Notes: generated from the letters alone by a model not told the origin. 64,000 nt of DNA from an uncultured Ignavibacteria bacterium (GCA_903862655.1 CAIOZA010000142.1:62001-126000), one strand, 5' to 3'; counted from the stretch's first letter, positions 20,602 to 31,712 are shown. Translations and numbers: made by a program.

Positions 20602-21508
20602 TAGTGACCTCCTGTTTTGAAACTACATCAATAAAAATCTCATGAAGGCTTGGTGCACTAACCTCGAGCTTATCTATCTGAACCTTATTCATAACTTTTA
20701 GCATTATATCATTTAGTGATATCTTTGTACTGTCATATCTAAATTCAACTCTGTTCTGCGTTTTGTTAATAATCTTTAGGTCACCTATATCAGAGATAAA
20801 AGAATCATCACCTTCGAACTCCAGAAGAATTGTGTCACGCCCATATCCGGACTTTATATCACGAATCGAGCCATCAAGAACTTTCTTGCCTTTATTCACA
20901 AGGCATATGTCATCGCATAGTTGTTCGGCTTGTTCCATAATATGTGTCGATAGAATAATCGTTGTTCCTTTCGATTTCAGGTCAAGAATAATACTCTTTA
21001 ATAAATCAGCATTGATAGGATCGAATCCTGAGAAAGGTTCATCAAGAATCAATAGCTTTGGATTATGAAGAATGGTTGTAATGAACTGAACTTTTTGCTG
21101 CATTCCTTTTGATAGCTCTTCGATTTTCTTGTTCTCCCAGTCGGAAGCATCAAGGTTTTTCAACCAGAATCTGGCATTGGTTTGAGCCTCGCTTCTTGAG
21201 AGACCTTTAAGCTGACCGAAATAAATAATCTGTTCTAGAACCTTAATCTTCTTGTATAATCCGCGTTCTTCGGGAAGGTATCCCATTTGATTCTGATGAG
21301 AGAGTTGTTGTGGCTCTCCAAATAAAAATATCTTTCCTTCATCTGGGAAAAGAATATTATTAATCATACGGATCATAGTTGTCTTACCGGCACCATTAGG
21401 TCCGATCAAACCAAAAATGGAGCCCTGATCGACATCGAAGCTGATGTTATTCGAGGCAGCATAGTCCCCGAATCGTTTAACTACATTTTGCACCTGAATT
21501 ATTTTCAT
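20591..21508 (-). CDS. ABC transporter ATP-binding protein
   Basis: Walker A GPNGAGKTT, signature LSKGMQQKVQF, Walker B LLILDEPFSGFDP. Confidence 0.95.
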   Translation of the reverse strand: MKIIQVQNVVKRFGDYAASNNISFDVDQGSIFGLIGPNGAGKTTMIRMINNILFPDEGKIFLFGEPQQLSHQNQMGYLPEERGLYKKIKVLEQIIYFGQLKGLSRSEAQTNARFWLKNLDASDWENKKIEELSKGMQQKVQFITTILHNPKLLILDEPFSGFDPINADLLKSIILDLKSKGTTIILSTHIMEQAEQLCDDICLVNKGKKVLDGSIRDIKSGYGRDTILLEFEGDDSFISDIGDLKIINKTQNRVEFRYDSTKISLNDIMLKVMNKVQIDKLEVSAPSLHEIFIDVVSKQEVTSGK

Positions 21509-21596
21509 ATTAACCTTTGTAACTTAGAGATTGTTAGTCTAACGAATAATCATAAAAAAAGTTTCGAAATATTATCTAAAGTGTATTTTATGCATT

Positions 21597-22349
21597 TCAT
21601 TTTTTAAAGTTTTTGAGATAGTTCTTTGTATATTCTGTTAAAACAAGTTTCCCACTCACTAGAGCCTTTTCTTTTAATAAATCTTCCCAATTTTCTGTTC
21701 CATCCCAAAATAACTTCTTTAACTCGTGCATAGCATCAATACTTGATGATCTAAATTTTTCTGCAAGGTTACTTATTTCAGCATCCATTTCTTCAGCTGA
21801 TGGACAGACTCTATTGAAAAGTCCTTTTTCCTTGGCCCACTGAGCAGTGTACCATTCGGTATCGATAGTCATCTGGGAGAAAGCCGATACACCTATTTTT
21901 CTGACTATGGATGGTGCAATCACAAATGGCCCAATTCCAACATTGAATTCGCTAAGCCTGATTGTTACAGAATCAACTGCAAAAGTATAGTCACAAGCTG
22001 CAACAAGACCAATTCCACCACCAATAACCTTACTATGAATCCTGCCAATCACAAACTTTGGACATTTGCGGATAGCATTTATAACATTTGCAAAACCACT
22101 GAAGAATTTTGTTCCATCATCAAAATTATTTATTTCAATCAGTTCATCAAATGAAGCACCAGCACAAAAAGAACTTTTTCCAGTACTCTGGAGTATTAAA
22201 GCTTTTATTTCTTCATTCTTACCAGCTTCTTCTATAGCATTTGCAAGATCCGAAAGTAAACAACTTGGCATAGAATTGCCTTTTGGATGGTAGAAAATAA
22301 TTCTACTGATATTGTTCTCGATAGTCTGAGTAACTGAGCCATTCTCCAT
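21597..22349 (-). CDS. Enoyl-CoA hydratase/isomerase family protein
   Basis: Crotonase pattern: ALILQSTGKSSFCAGASFDEL, VIGRIHSKVIGGGIGLVAACDYTFA. Confidence 0.88.
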   Translation of the reverse strand: MENGSVTQTIENNISRIIFYHPKGNSMPSCLLSDLANAIEEAGKNEEIKALILQSTGKSSFCAGASFDELIEINNFDDGTKFFSGFANVINAIRKCPKFVIGRIHSKVIGGGIGLVAACDYTFAVDSVTIRLSEFNVGIGPFVIAPSIVRKIGVSAFSQMTIDTEWYTAQWAKEKGLFNRVCPSAEEMDAEISNLAEKFRSSSIDAMHELKKLFWDGTENWEDLLKEKALVSGKLVLTEYTKNYLKNFKK

Positions 22350-22526
22350 AAAAATTATAAAATAAAATTAATAAAAAACGAATAAATTAAGTGTAAATTA
22401 ATGTTAATTAAACAAAATCTTATAAATTGTATTAATAAAAATCAAAAATACTATAAAAATCAAATATTTTACAGTATTTTTGTATCTTGTAATTAAAATG
22501 AATTATAAAAATATTGTTAAGGCACA

Positions 22527-23549
22527 ATGGCATTCAATCTTTTTTCAAATGATGTTGCAATTGACTTAGGAACTGCAAATACTTTAATCTGGATGAAAGG
22601 GAAAGGGATAGTTCTGAATGAACCATCCATAGTAGCTTTCGACAGAACAAATAAAAATATAATCGCCATTGGCAAAGAAGCTCAGGCGATGGTCGGTAAA
22701 ACTCACAGAGATATTAAAATCATCAGACCACTAAGAGATGGAGTAATCGCTGATTTTGACTGTGCTGAAGGTATGCTCCGTAATTTAATCCGAAAAATTT
22801 CTCCAAGCTGGCAGCCAGCTCGCAGAATTGTAGTATGTGTCCCGTCAGGAATTACTGAGGTAGAAAAGAGAGCCGTACGGGATAGTTGTGAGCATGCTGG
22901 TGCCAAAGAAGTTCATCTTATTGCGGAACCGATGGCAGGGGCTATAGGAATTGGTCTTAATGTGCAGGAACCAATCGGAAATATGATTGTTGACATTGGC
23001 GGTGGAACTACCGAGATTGCTGTAATTGCGCTATCGGGTATTGTTACTGATGAGTCGATAAGAATAGCCGGTGATGAGATGACAGAGGCGATTGTCCAGT
23101 ATTTTAAGCGTCATCATAATATTCTCATTGGTGATAGAACTGCTGAAACAATCAAATGTGAAGTAGGATCTGCCGTTCCTCTTGAAGAAGAAATCGTTAT
23201 TGAGGTTAAGGGCAGAGATCTTGTTTCCGGAATTCCAAGAATGATTCAGGTAAGTTCAGCAGATATCAGAGATGCTTTAAGCGAAGCAGTAGGACAGATT
23301 GTGGATGCAGTATTGAATCTGCTCGAAAGAACACCACCAGAATTGTCTGCTGATATTTTTGACAGAGGAATTATGCTTACCGGAGGTGGAGCACTTCTTA
23401 AAGGGCTGGATGAACGGTTACGCAGAGAAACATCATTACCTGTCCATGTTGCTGATGATCCACTTACTGCTGTAGTCAGAGGAACTGGAAGAGTATTGGA
23501 GAATCTGAATGAATATTCTTCAGTATTAATAAAAAGTACAAGATATTAA
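22527..23549 (+). CDS. mreB: Rod shape-determining protein MreB
   Basis: DVAIDLGTANTLIWMKGKGIVLNEPSIVA, VVCVPSGITEVEKRAV, MIVDIGGGTTEIAVIALSGIV. Confidence 0.97.
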   Translation: MAFNLFSNDVAIDLGTANTLIWMKGKGIVLNEPSIVAFDRTNKNIIAIGKEAQAMVGKTHRDIKIIRPLRDGVIADFDCAEGMLRNLIRKISPSWQPARRIVVCVPSGITEVEKRAVRDSCEHAGAKEVHLIAEPMAGAIGIGLNVQEPIGNMIVDIGGGTTEIAVIALSGIVTDESIRIAGDEMTEAIVQYFKRHHNILIGDRTAETIKCEVGSAVPLEEEIVIEVKGRDLVSGIPRMIQVSSADIRDALSEAVGQIVDAVLNLLERTPPELSADIFDRGIMLTGGGALLKGLDERLRRETSLPVHVADDPLTAVVRGTGRVLENLNEYSSVLIKSTRY

Positions 23550-23618
23550 ATTATTTTTATAGAGGATGATGCAGCATAACGATTCCTCAATTTACACATC
23601 AATGAATTAAGGCTTTCG

Positions 23619-24536
23619 ATGCAGGGCTTAATTGATTTTGTCATAAAGTTCAAAAATTACATATCTTTTGTCGCGCTGGTAGTTATCAGTCTTTCTTTGA
23701 TTTCTATGGGTAGTATCAATAAGATAGGTGGGTTCAGAACTATAGTAATTGGATCAATGGGTTGGTTCCAGGAGATTTTTGCCTGGGTACCCAATCCAAC
23801 CGCTGTTAAAAACGAGAACAAAGCTCTTCGTGAACTAAATTTGCAATTATCCACTGAAGTTACTAGAATGCGTGAAGCTGTTGTTGAAAATAGATCGCTC
23901 CGTGGCATGCTTTTCTATGCACAGAAACCTGAATATCCATTTGAAACAGTCGAGATAGTCGGTAGAACTACTCTCCAAATGCGTGACTACATGATGATCA
24001 ATAAAGGGAAGAACAGCGGACTTCTCGAAGGAATGCCTGTTCGTACTGACGCCGGTTTAGTTGGAATTCTAATTGGAGCCAGCAATAACTATGGTCTTCT
24101 TGAAGTAATTCTAAATAGAGACATTAAAATTTCAGCAAAGTGCCAAAGGAGTCAATATTCCGGATTGATAGTCTGGGAGGGAGGTGAATTCCTTTTAATG
24201 AAGAATGTGCCGAAGTCTTATGATATTAAAACTGGAGATATTATTGTTACTTCCAATTACAGTCAGAAATATCCAGAAAATATTCCTATTGGCGAAGTAA
24301 TTGTTTCCCGGGAAGAAAAGGGAGAATTATTTCTAAAAATTGTGGTTAAGCCATTAGTAAATTTTGCTACAATTGAACAGGCGTTTGTTTTAAAGCATCT
24401 GCCAAATCCTGAGAAAAGTTTGCTAATAACCGAGATTGATGATAAACTTAAATTAAGAAAACTTGAAGCAAAGAAAACAGATAAAATTTATTTCGAAAAG
24501 AAGAAGAAAACTCAAACCGAAAATAAGAAACAATGA
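23619..24536 (+). CDS. mreC: Rod shape-determining protein MreC
   Basis: Position between mreB and mreD; N-term TM, coiled coil, MINKGKNSGLLEGMPVRTDAGLVGILIGASNNYGLLEVILNRDIKISAKCQRS. Confidence 0.93.
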   Translation: MQGLIDFVIKFKNYISFVALVVISLSLISMGSINKIGGFRTIVIGSMGWFQEIFAWVPNPTAVKNENKALRELNLQLSTEVTRMREAVVENRSLRGMLFYAQKPEYPFETVEIVGRTTLQMRDYMMINKGKNSGLLEGMPVRTDAGLVGILIGASNNYGLLEVILNRDIKISAKCQRSQYSGLIVWEGGEFLLMKNVPKSYDIKTGDIIVTSNYSQKYPENIPIGEVIVSREEKGELFLKIVVKPLVNFATIEQAFVLKHLPNPEKSLLITEIDDKLKLRKLEAKKTDKIYFEKKKKTQTENKKQ

Positions 24537-25060
24537 TGAATTTATTGCAGGACACACAGTTAAAGCGTAATGAGGTTAGAAGGTATATAACCTATGCAAT
24601 TCTATCCGTTGTTCTTATTATTGTGAATCTCACAGTTCTTGATTTTGTTGCAATAGGAAATATTACTCCTGATCTGCTACTTATTCTCTGCGTTTGGATA
24701 TCCATTCAAGAAGGACAATTTATAGGTGTATTCGCAGCTTTCATTATTGGACTGACACTTGATATAGTCTCAATAGATGTGATTGGCACTAATGCTCTTA
24801 CAAAAATACTCGTAGCATTTGTAGCTGGATTCTTCTATAGAGAAGGTGAAGCTTTTAAAACAATCGGTAGTTATAAATTTCTTCTGATTGTTTTCGGAAC
24901 TGCAGTCCTTCACAATCTGCTTTATAATTTTTTCTACCTCAAAGTCAGTGATGCTTCATTTGTTACGTTTTTCATGAAGTATGGAATTGCTACTGCACTT
25001 TATACAACCGTGTTAGGTATTTTCCCTATGTTGAGTAAAATCCCACGTAAGGGTTATTAA
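24533..25060 (+). CDS. mreD: Rod shape-determining protein MreD
   Basis: Hydrophobic 175 aa, overlaps mreC by 4 nt; GNITPDLLLILCVWISIQEGQFIGVFAAFIIGLTLDIVS. Confidence 0.88.
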   Translation: MMNLLQDTQLKRNEVRRYITYAILSVVLIIVNLTVLDFVAIGNITPDLLLILCVWISIQEGQFIGVFAAFIIGLTLDIVSIDVIGTNALTKILVAFVAGFFYREGEAFKTIGSYKFLLIVFGTAVLHNLLYNFFYLKVSDASFVTFFMKYGIATALYTTVLGIFPMLSKIPRKGY

Positions 25061-25400
25061 TACTATCTAATTCTTCAATTCAACTTTATAAAATATAAGC
25101 CGTCTTGTTTATGTTATGTTTGGGATTTAAATAGACAATTAATATTGTTTCCAGTGTTATTTACATGTCAAATCAAATTAACCCAAATTGTCCATTAATC
25201 CACTTTTTCCAATCATGTGGAATAGAGTATTTTTTGTGTCATACTGTGAAAACGAGAATTTATAACTTAAATAATATAAGAAGATTCCTGTATTAGCAGG
25301 TACGACAAACCGGATATTGTATTGCCTCAATTTTGATAGCTTCTAATAAATAATTTAGTATAAATATGTCTCCATATTGAAGTCCTTAAAAGTCTGAATA

Positions 25401-25437
25401 AAAAAAAAGCTGATGATTTGTTCATCAGCTTTTTTTT
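25401..25437. terminator. Bidirectional intrinsic terminator
   Basis: AAAAAAAAGCTGATGA-tttgt-TCATCAGCTTTTTTT between convergent mreD and S41 peptidase genes. Confidence 0.85.
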
Positions 25438-25454
25438 AATTGAGGAAAAATATA

Positions 25455-27167
25455 CTATTTTATTTTTGCGATTTTTTGTGCTTCAGGAAAAAGTTCAGAA
25501 GCTTTAAGTACTTGCTTGTCCATCGAATAAAAGACCTGCATGAACTTGCTGCGATTCCAGATTGATTGTGCAATATATGCTTTTATGTATGTTTTGAAGA
25601 AATCCTCATCAATCTTATAAGCTTTATCATCCCAAGTGATACCCTTAGTAATGGCAAGTTCTTTAAATTCTTTCATTGCATTGTCATTAAGGGAATAATT
25701 CTTCATAAAATCAGAATAGTTATGCTGATATTTTGCTCTTAAATCTTTCCCCTTACCTGAGAAGTACAGATTGGTAAACTCGAAAAACAGATTTTTCTTT
25801 CGAAGTTCTGCACCAAATCTTGTGATCGTGTCCTGGTCAACGATATAATCAGGAGTAACTCCGCCACCACCAAAAACAGTTCTACCATTTCTTGTTTTGT
25901 AGAGAGGAAGTGAAGATAAGTCAATTTTGTCGGCTTCTTTTTTAGTAGTGTCATTAATTCTCTTTACCTGATCTGTGATTTTAGTATAGGCATCGTAGAT
26001 ATAAGATCCTTCTTCCAGATTGAGTCTACCTTCAAGATGGCGGTACTTATCTTTGTCGTGGTAGGGTCTCTGAATACATCTACCGGATGGTGTGAAGTAC
26101 TTTGCAATAGTTAATCTGAATACAGAGCCATCTCCAACTTCGTAAGGGCGTTGGACTAAACCTTTACCGAATGAAGTTTCTCCCACAATCAAGCCTCTAT
26201 CAAGATCCTGAATTGCACCCGACACAATTTCACTTGCAGAAGCAGAACCGGCATTCACGAGCACAATAAGAGGTAATTTTGAGAATTCATAACCACCACG
26301 AGATATATATACTTCATCGAATGTTGCTTTTCTGCCTTTTGTATAAACGATAGTATCGCCTGCTTTACTGAATTCATCAGCCATCATGTAAGCCTGATTT
26401 AGCAGACCGCCAGGATTATTACGAAGGTCGAGTATAAGACGTTTCATACCTAATGACTTGAGGACGTTGAGTGAGTCCATCATCTCATCGTGAGTGGTCT
26501 GTGCGAACCTATTAACAGTTATAATTCCAATGTCAGTTCCTTCAATCATGAAAGAAGCATCAACAGTATTTAATGGAATTTTATCTCTTTCAATATCGAA
26601 TGGGATTAGATTCTTTTCGCCGGATCTCATTACATCAATTTTAACGAAAGTACCTTTCAAACCCCTTAGTTTTTTTGGGACTTCGTTTCTGTCCATTCCA
26701 ACCGCATTAATTCCATCTATTTTGATGATTTTGTCACCAGATAATACACCAAGCTTCTCACTTGGACCACCTGGAATTGGTGATACTATAACAATAGTAT
26801 CATTTAATACATCAAATTGGACGCCAATGCCATCGAAACTCCCTTTAAAATCTTCATCTACTTTTTTCTGTTCTTCGGCTGAGATATAAACTGAGTGAAC
26901 ATCAAGCTCACCAAGCATGCCCTTAATCGCGGCTTCAACCATTTTTTGTGTATCAACTTCCTCAACATAATTCTTACTGGCAGTATTAAGAACCAATTCT
27001 AATTTGCGTACCTGATTATATATGTTGTCACTAGATATCAGTGGTTGTATGTATACACCAATTAATATACCTACAACGATAATAGTCCCGAATAAAAATA
27101 CTTTTCGCATAATGCTCCAAAAATTTACATTTTGTGATCTGAATAACTTATCTACGTTTAATTTCAA
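25455..27167 (-). CDS. S41 family C-terminal processing peptidase with PDZ domain
   Basis: PDZ GIGVQFDVLNDTIVIVSPIPGGPSEKLGVLSGDKIIKIDG; catalytic region LILDLRNNPGGLLNQAYMMADEF, VLVNAGSASASEIVSGAIQDLDRGLIVGETSFGKGLVQ. Confidence 0.95.
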   Translation of the reverse strand: MKLNVDKLFRSQNVNFWSIMRKVFLFGTIIVVGILIGVYIQPLISSDNIYNQVRKLELVLNTASKNYVEEVDTQKMVEAAIKGMLGELDVHSVYISAEEQKKVDEDFKGSFDGIGVQFDVLNDTIVIVSPIPGGPSEKLGVLSGDKIIKIDGINAVGMDRNEVPKKLRGLKGTFVKIDVMRSGEKNLIPFDIERDKIPLNTVDASFMIEGTDIGIITVNRFAQTTHDEMMDSLNVLKSLGMKRLILDLRNNPGGLLNQAYMMADEFSKAGDTIVYTKGRKATFDEVYISRGGYEFSKLPLIVLVNAGSASASEIVSGAIQDLDRGLIVGETSFGKGLVQRPYEVGDGSVFRLTIAKYFTPSGRCIQRPYHDKDKYRHLEGRLNLEEGSYIYDAYTKITDQVKRINDTTKKEADKIDLSSLPLYKTRNGRTVFGGGGVTPDYIVDQDTITRFGAELRKKNLFFEFTNLYFSGKGKDLRAKYQHNYSDFMKNYSLNDNAMKEFKELAITKGITWDDKAYKIDEDFFKTYIKAYIAQSIWNRSKFMQVFYSMDKQVLKASELFPEAQKIAKIK

Positions 27168-27281
27168 AGTTGGTTTCCCGAAATCTCACTTTAATTAATA
27201 TTATTGACGCAATGCATAGTCAATAATTATTACAAAATTAACAAATTTTCATAATAATATGTCAGTAGTTGTAACTAGATA

Positions 27282-30275
27282 TTACTTAATTATCTGAAAT
27301 TGCTTGGTGAATATTCCCTGATTGGTCGAAAGTACTATAATATATGATCCCTGAATTAATGAAGAAACATCGATGTCGATCTTATAAATACCTGCTTTCA
27401 GAATTGAGTGATATGCATCTAATCCTAGTTGACCGTAAGGATTAAATATTTTTATAGCAGTTAGTGATTCTTCTGATAACCCGATATTCACAGATGCAAG
27501 TAGATTGACAGGATTTGGATACACATTATCAAGGAAGAAAGACTGCGGAGCTTTCTTTGTGGTCAGAAGCATTTCAATATCACAGGCTGAATTGCCATCA
27601 CGAAGTAGTTCTGTAGCTAAGCCGGATAATTTTATTTTTGAAGAAATGCATTTAAATGATAATAACAGTGAATCTTCAATAACTTTTTTTGTAACAGTTG
27701 TTGGTTTGAAACAAACTGATATATACTTTATATCTCCGGGATTAAGAATTAATGGAAGTTGATGTTGTGGAATAGAAAATTCAATGTTACGTGCTAACGC
27801 AATATTATCAAAAGTTATAGTTCTGATTCCATAATTCTCAATCCGGAATGAATCACACACAAAATGCCCAATAGGTGTTCTTGAGAAATCTATCAGATTG
27901 TCATTTTTATCTCCACCAGTTGATATTGATAGCGTGTAACCGGGTATAGTATCCCGGAATGTGACTATATTTTTCATTGAGTCGATAGCTGTGATAGAAA
28001 TTAGGGCATCCTTTGTTGGATCGGTAACATCCAAAACATAGGTGAAAACTTTGGCTGAACTTGTTACATTAGTAAGTGTGCAATTCTCTGTTTGTTCGGT
28101 AGTTATATTCAGTAAACCTGAGTCAATGTTTGCAGAATCTGTGATTGATATAGAATTAACTGTGTCACATGGACCCTTGATAAATGTTATGCTAGGACTT
28201 TTCCTGTCAGAAACAGATGTCAGATTTAGAATTACCATATTGGCATTAGAACAACCATCAAAAACAAATAGTGTATCTGTAATAGTTGTATCTGAATTTA
28301 AGGTTATGCAAATATCAATATCGGTCTTGTTCCCCGGGGTCATAGTAAAAAAAGTATTTATACTACGGGAGAAATTCAAAATGTTCTTGAATTCTGGCGG
28401 ACTTAATTTATGACTGAATTTACCATAGTTTATAAGTTTCAATTTAAAACAATAAGCTCCCCCAGAACGGATTGTATCTGTTAGATAATATGGTAGTTCC
28501 TGATTTTGAGTCTGATACTGACCAATGGTAAACCCAGGTATATCAAAGCTTTTATTGGATTTAATGCCAGATGAGTCAGATGCTTTTATCAAAAACCGAC
28601 CATCTTTACGAACGTCAGTTAAAGTAGCATTAAATGCAACAGATTCAACCAATGGAGTGAAATTAGGAATAGAAATATCAGTATTAATTATAGAATCAGC
28701 AACAACACTCAGAATCCGCAAATCCTTGTCAGATGACCTTTCAACAAGACCCTTAACTGAATAGCATGAATCCACTGATGTAATTTTGGGTGGTTTATAA
28801 TTAATCGGTATGAACGTCATACCTCCAAGATAGCCATAAGAATTTGCTTCACCATAGCCATAAACATAAACACCCATTGTGCTATTAGCAGAAACCAGGT
28901 GAGTACCATCGGTAACACTTAAATTAGCATAAGAATAACCTGAATTTTGAATCGGTTTAAATCTATTGGGTGCCACAGTTGAATTATCAAGTTTAACAGA
29001 ATAGATTGAAGTATCCGCTACTATGATTGTAATATATTGAGCAGTATAGATCTTATTTCTGCTCTCCCACGCCTGAGCATTAATAATTCTGCAGGTTTTA
29101 ATAAACTGTTCCTTTGGTGGAATAAGCAACATAAAAGGATCGCCAATTGGATAAGGAGTGCGACTGCCTTCTCCAGATGATTTTTTAAATTGAAATACAG
29201 AAATTGGTTTATTGGCTTTAATGATACTAGGTGTCAAACCAACAGGAGATTCATATAATCCACTTTTATTTAATATTACAATATTCCCATTAATCGAAAC
29301 CTCGGTAGTATCGTAAGCTGCTAGAATTCTGAATAAATCATCGCCTGTGGTTGTGATGGATACAGGTTGAATAAAGGGGACAATAAATGCATTTTTACCC
29401 CAATATTTGAAAGGTTGCATCTGCTCAACCAGACAGTCTCTTGATGCTCCATTCTGAGCTAATGAATAGGGTAAACTTGCACGTTGCTGGCCACCAAATA
29501 AAGCTATTGGCTTATCTGCATTAATCTCAGATCCTGTAAGATCAGGATTGTAAATATCGTTGTCAATTTTTGACTGAACAAGATAACAATCACCTTGGTT
29601 CAAGGTGATTTGAAAAGGTGCTATTTTATTCATGTAGGTTTCAACTGCAGGAGTAATTGTTATATTTGTATTATCTTCAACTGCCACAATTACAAATTGT
29701 GAAGGGGTTCTAGCTCCAGCATCTGTATCTGCATTATAGGACATAACCAGATAATCCATACTTAGAACTTTTGTCGGAAACACATTAAATGCGTCGCTGG
29801 TGTATTGAGCCTGATTGTGTGCGTAAACAGTAATATCATCATTACTTGTTATATGAAAAGATTGAGGAGCAATCTTCTCAGTTTGGTGCTGACTCCAAGA
29901 TGGGTCATCCGGTACTAGAAAACCAACAAGCTCATAAGAATCATCTCTTAATTTGAAAGTAAATATCTGTCTTGGATCATTAATAACAAAATTCTGAGTA
30001 AAGGGAGTGCCATTCATGTTCCTGTACTGAATTACACCAGATGTCGGGACAGTAGAAGTGATAAATATAAAAATTGAATCCGTATTTGCATTAAAGCCGC
30101 TAGCATTCGAATGAAAGTTTGGCATAAAAGTCAGCCAAAAATCTTTTCCTTGAGTCGAAAATTCTTCATCCTGAGCAAACAATGAACTCGATAGGATTAA
30201 AAGAATTGTAAATATTGAAACTTTCAAATTTCTCAAGACCGAAAATTTCTCTATTTTGTTTAGGAATGTTTTCAT
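27282..30275 (-). CDS. Secreted IgGFc-binding-domain-like protein with T9SS C-terminal sorting domain
   Basis: N-term FSTQGKDFWLTFMPN..., ITLNQGDCYLVQSKIDNDIYNPDLTGSEINADKPIALFGGQQRASLP; C-term VYPNPVNLLASVNIGLSEESLTAIKIFNPYGQ...GSYIIVLSTNQGIFTKQFQIIK. Confidence 0.75.
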   Translation of the reverse strand: MKTFLNKIEKFSVLRNLKVSIFTILLILSSSLFAQDEEFSTQGKDFWLTFMPNFHSNASGFNANTDSIFIFITSTVPTSGVIQYRNMNGTPFTQNFVINDPRQIFTFKLRDDSYELVGFLVPDDPSWSQHQTEKIAPQSFHITSNDDITVYAHNQAQYTSDAFNVFPTKVLSMDYLVMSYNADTDAGARTPSQFVIVAVEDNTNITITPAVETYMNKIAPFQITLNQGDCYLVQSKIDNDIYNPDLTGSEINADKPIALFGGQQRASLPYSLAQNGASRDCLVEQMQPFKYWGKNAFIVPFIQPVSITTTGDDLFRILAAYDTTEVSINGNIVILNKSGLYESPVGLTPSIIKANKPISVFQFKKSSGEGSRTPYPIGDPFMLLIPPKEQFIKTCRIINAQAWESRNKIYTAQYITIIVADTSIYSVKLDNSTVAPNRFKPIQNSGYSYANLSVTDGTHLVSANSTMGVYVYGYGEANSYGYLGGMTFIPINYKPPKITSVDSCYSVKGLVERSSDKDLRILSVVADSIINTDISIPNFTPLVESVAFNATLTDVRKDGRFLIKASDSSGIKSNKSFDIPGFTIGQYQTQNQELPYYLTDTIRSGGAYCFKLKLINYGKFSHKLSPPEFKNILNFSRSINTFFTMTPGNKTDIDICITLNSDTTITDTLFVFDGCSNANMVILNLTSVSDRKSPSITFIKGPCDTVNSISITDSANIDSGLLNITTEQTENCTLTNVTSSAKVFTYVLDVTDPTKDALISITAIDSMKNIVTFRDTIPGYTLSISTGGDKNDNLIDFSRTPIGHFVCDSFRIENYGIRTITFDNIALARNIEFSIPQHQLPLILNPGDIKYISVCFKPTTVTKKVIEDSLLLSFKCISSKIKLSGLATELLRDGNSACDIEMLLTTKKAPQSFFLDNVYPNPVNLLASVNIGLSEESLTAIKIFNPYGQLGLDAYHSILKAGIYKIDIDVSSLIQGSYIIVLSTNQGIFTKQFQIIK

Positions 30276-30374
30276 TTAATAGTTTTTTATTATTTTTGAC
30301 AACTTAATAAGACAATTATTTTATAAAAGGTCTAATCTTTAAAAGTATCTACACATAACTCTCAATTTAGTTAT

Positions 30375-30920
30375 ATGAAAAAATTAATTCACTCAGAAAT
30401 TTTACAGGAGAGGCTTACAAATAAAGAAGCTAAATCAGTCGATAGAAAACCTGTGTATGTTATGATGTCGAATATTCGAAGTCTATATAATGTTGGCTCT
30501 ATGTTCAGGACTTGTGATGCTGCTTTAGTGAGTGAACTGATTCTTTGCGGTTTTACTCCACATCCACCAAGAATGGAAATCGAAAAAACAGCTCTGGGTG
30601 CGGTTGACACTGTGCCGTGGAAGTATTTTAACAGTGATATAGATGCTGTAAAATATTTGAAACAAAAGAATATTAGGGTGATTGCTTTAGAAATCACTGA
30701 TAAAAAGAGAAGTTATTCGTCATTAGAAATTGAGGATTATCCACTCTGCCTTGTTTTGGGAAATGAACTAACCGGCATTGATCAGGAACTTCTTGCTCTT
30801 TGTGATGATGCTATAGAGATTGAGATGCATGGTGTTAAGCATTCTCTCAACGTGAGTGTGGCTGGTGGTATTGCCATATTCGAAGCAATTAGAAAATGGA
30901 AAGAAATTTCAAATTATTAA
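30375..30920 (+). CDS. TrmH/SpoU family RNA methyltransferase
   Basis: SNIRSLYNVGSMFRTCDA, LVLGNELTGIDQELL, IEIEMHGVKHSLNVSVAGGIAIFEAIRKW (SPOUT motifs). Confidence 0.93.
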   Translation: MKKLIHSEILQERLTNKEAKSVDRKPVYVMMSNIRSLYNVGSMFRTCDAALVSELILCGFTPHPPRMEIEKTALGAVDTVPWKYFNSDIDAVKYLKQKNIRVIALEITDKKRSYSSLEIEDYPLCLVLGNELTGIDQELLALCDDAIEIEMHGVKHSLNVSVAGGIAIFEAIRKWKEISNY

Positions 30921-30929
30921 TAGGATATT

Positions 30930-31712
30930 ATGAATATTAACATAGCAGTTCCCAATAATCCTGTATTCAGTAAATTATACTCGAATGCTGAATTTATAAA
31001 TAATTTCAATAAAATTTCGATTTTTGAAGTAAACGAATCAGAAATATTTAATCTTTTATATGGGGAGAGAGTCGATATTGCTTTGATGACACCTCTTTCC
31101 TATGCTCAGGGTATAAAAAGCTCTGATTTTAGGATAATACCCGGACCTGCTTTTTCTTTAGAAGGTTTTGGTGGATTAGCTTCGATATTCTTCCAGAAAG
31201 GATTGCAATCTATTGAAAGTTCAGTCAGCCCGACTCCGGATGATTATTTGATACAAATGGGCAGAATACTACTGTCGGAAAAATTTGATATCATCGTCAA
31301 TCTACAAAATAAAAAAAGTAGTATTGATGATTTGTTAAAAGATTTCCATAGCGTCATTGCTTGGAATGATACTGAACCGAAGAATGATTTATTGGATATT
31401 ACAGAAGAATGGTACGATAGTTTTGAAGTACCAATGCCATTGTGCTTCTGGGTATGCAAAGCTGATTCTCAACTTGAGGGGATGGAAGAAATAGTAAAAA
31501 ATTTAGCTGTTCCAGGGTTGCCAACCGAAGAAGAAATTAATTTCGATGATGGTGAGGCTCATCATCACGAAGAATTCGGACCAAGAACAGGAAAATTAAT
31601 CTGGACCTGGAGTAATGAATATGAAGAGATTCTAGAGCAGACATTACAACTTCTCTATTTTCATCAATTAGTCGAAGATATAGCTGCAGTAAAAATATTA
31701 CACCGAGACTGA
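30930..31712 (+). CDS. Periplasmic-binding-fold protein, MqnA/MqnD-like (possible menaquinone futalosine pathway enzyme)
   Basis: GERVDIALMTPLSYAQGIKSSDFRIIPG...EGFGGLASIFFQKGLQSIE; divergent, family call by pattern only. Confidence 0.5.
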   Translation: MNINIAVPNNPVFSKLYSNAEFINNFNKISIFEVNESEIFNLLYGERVDIALMTPLSYAQGIKSSDFRIIPGPAFSLEGFGGLASIFFQKGLQSIESSVSPTPDDYLIQMGRILLSEKFDIIVNLQNKKSSIDDLLKDFHSVIAWNDTEPKNDLLDITEEWYDSFEVPMPLCFWVCKADSQLEGMEEIVKNLAVPGLPTEEEINFDDGEAHHHEEFGPRTGKLIWTWSNEYEEILEQTLQLLYFHQLVEDIAAVKILHRD

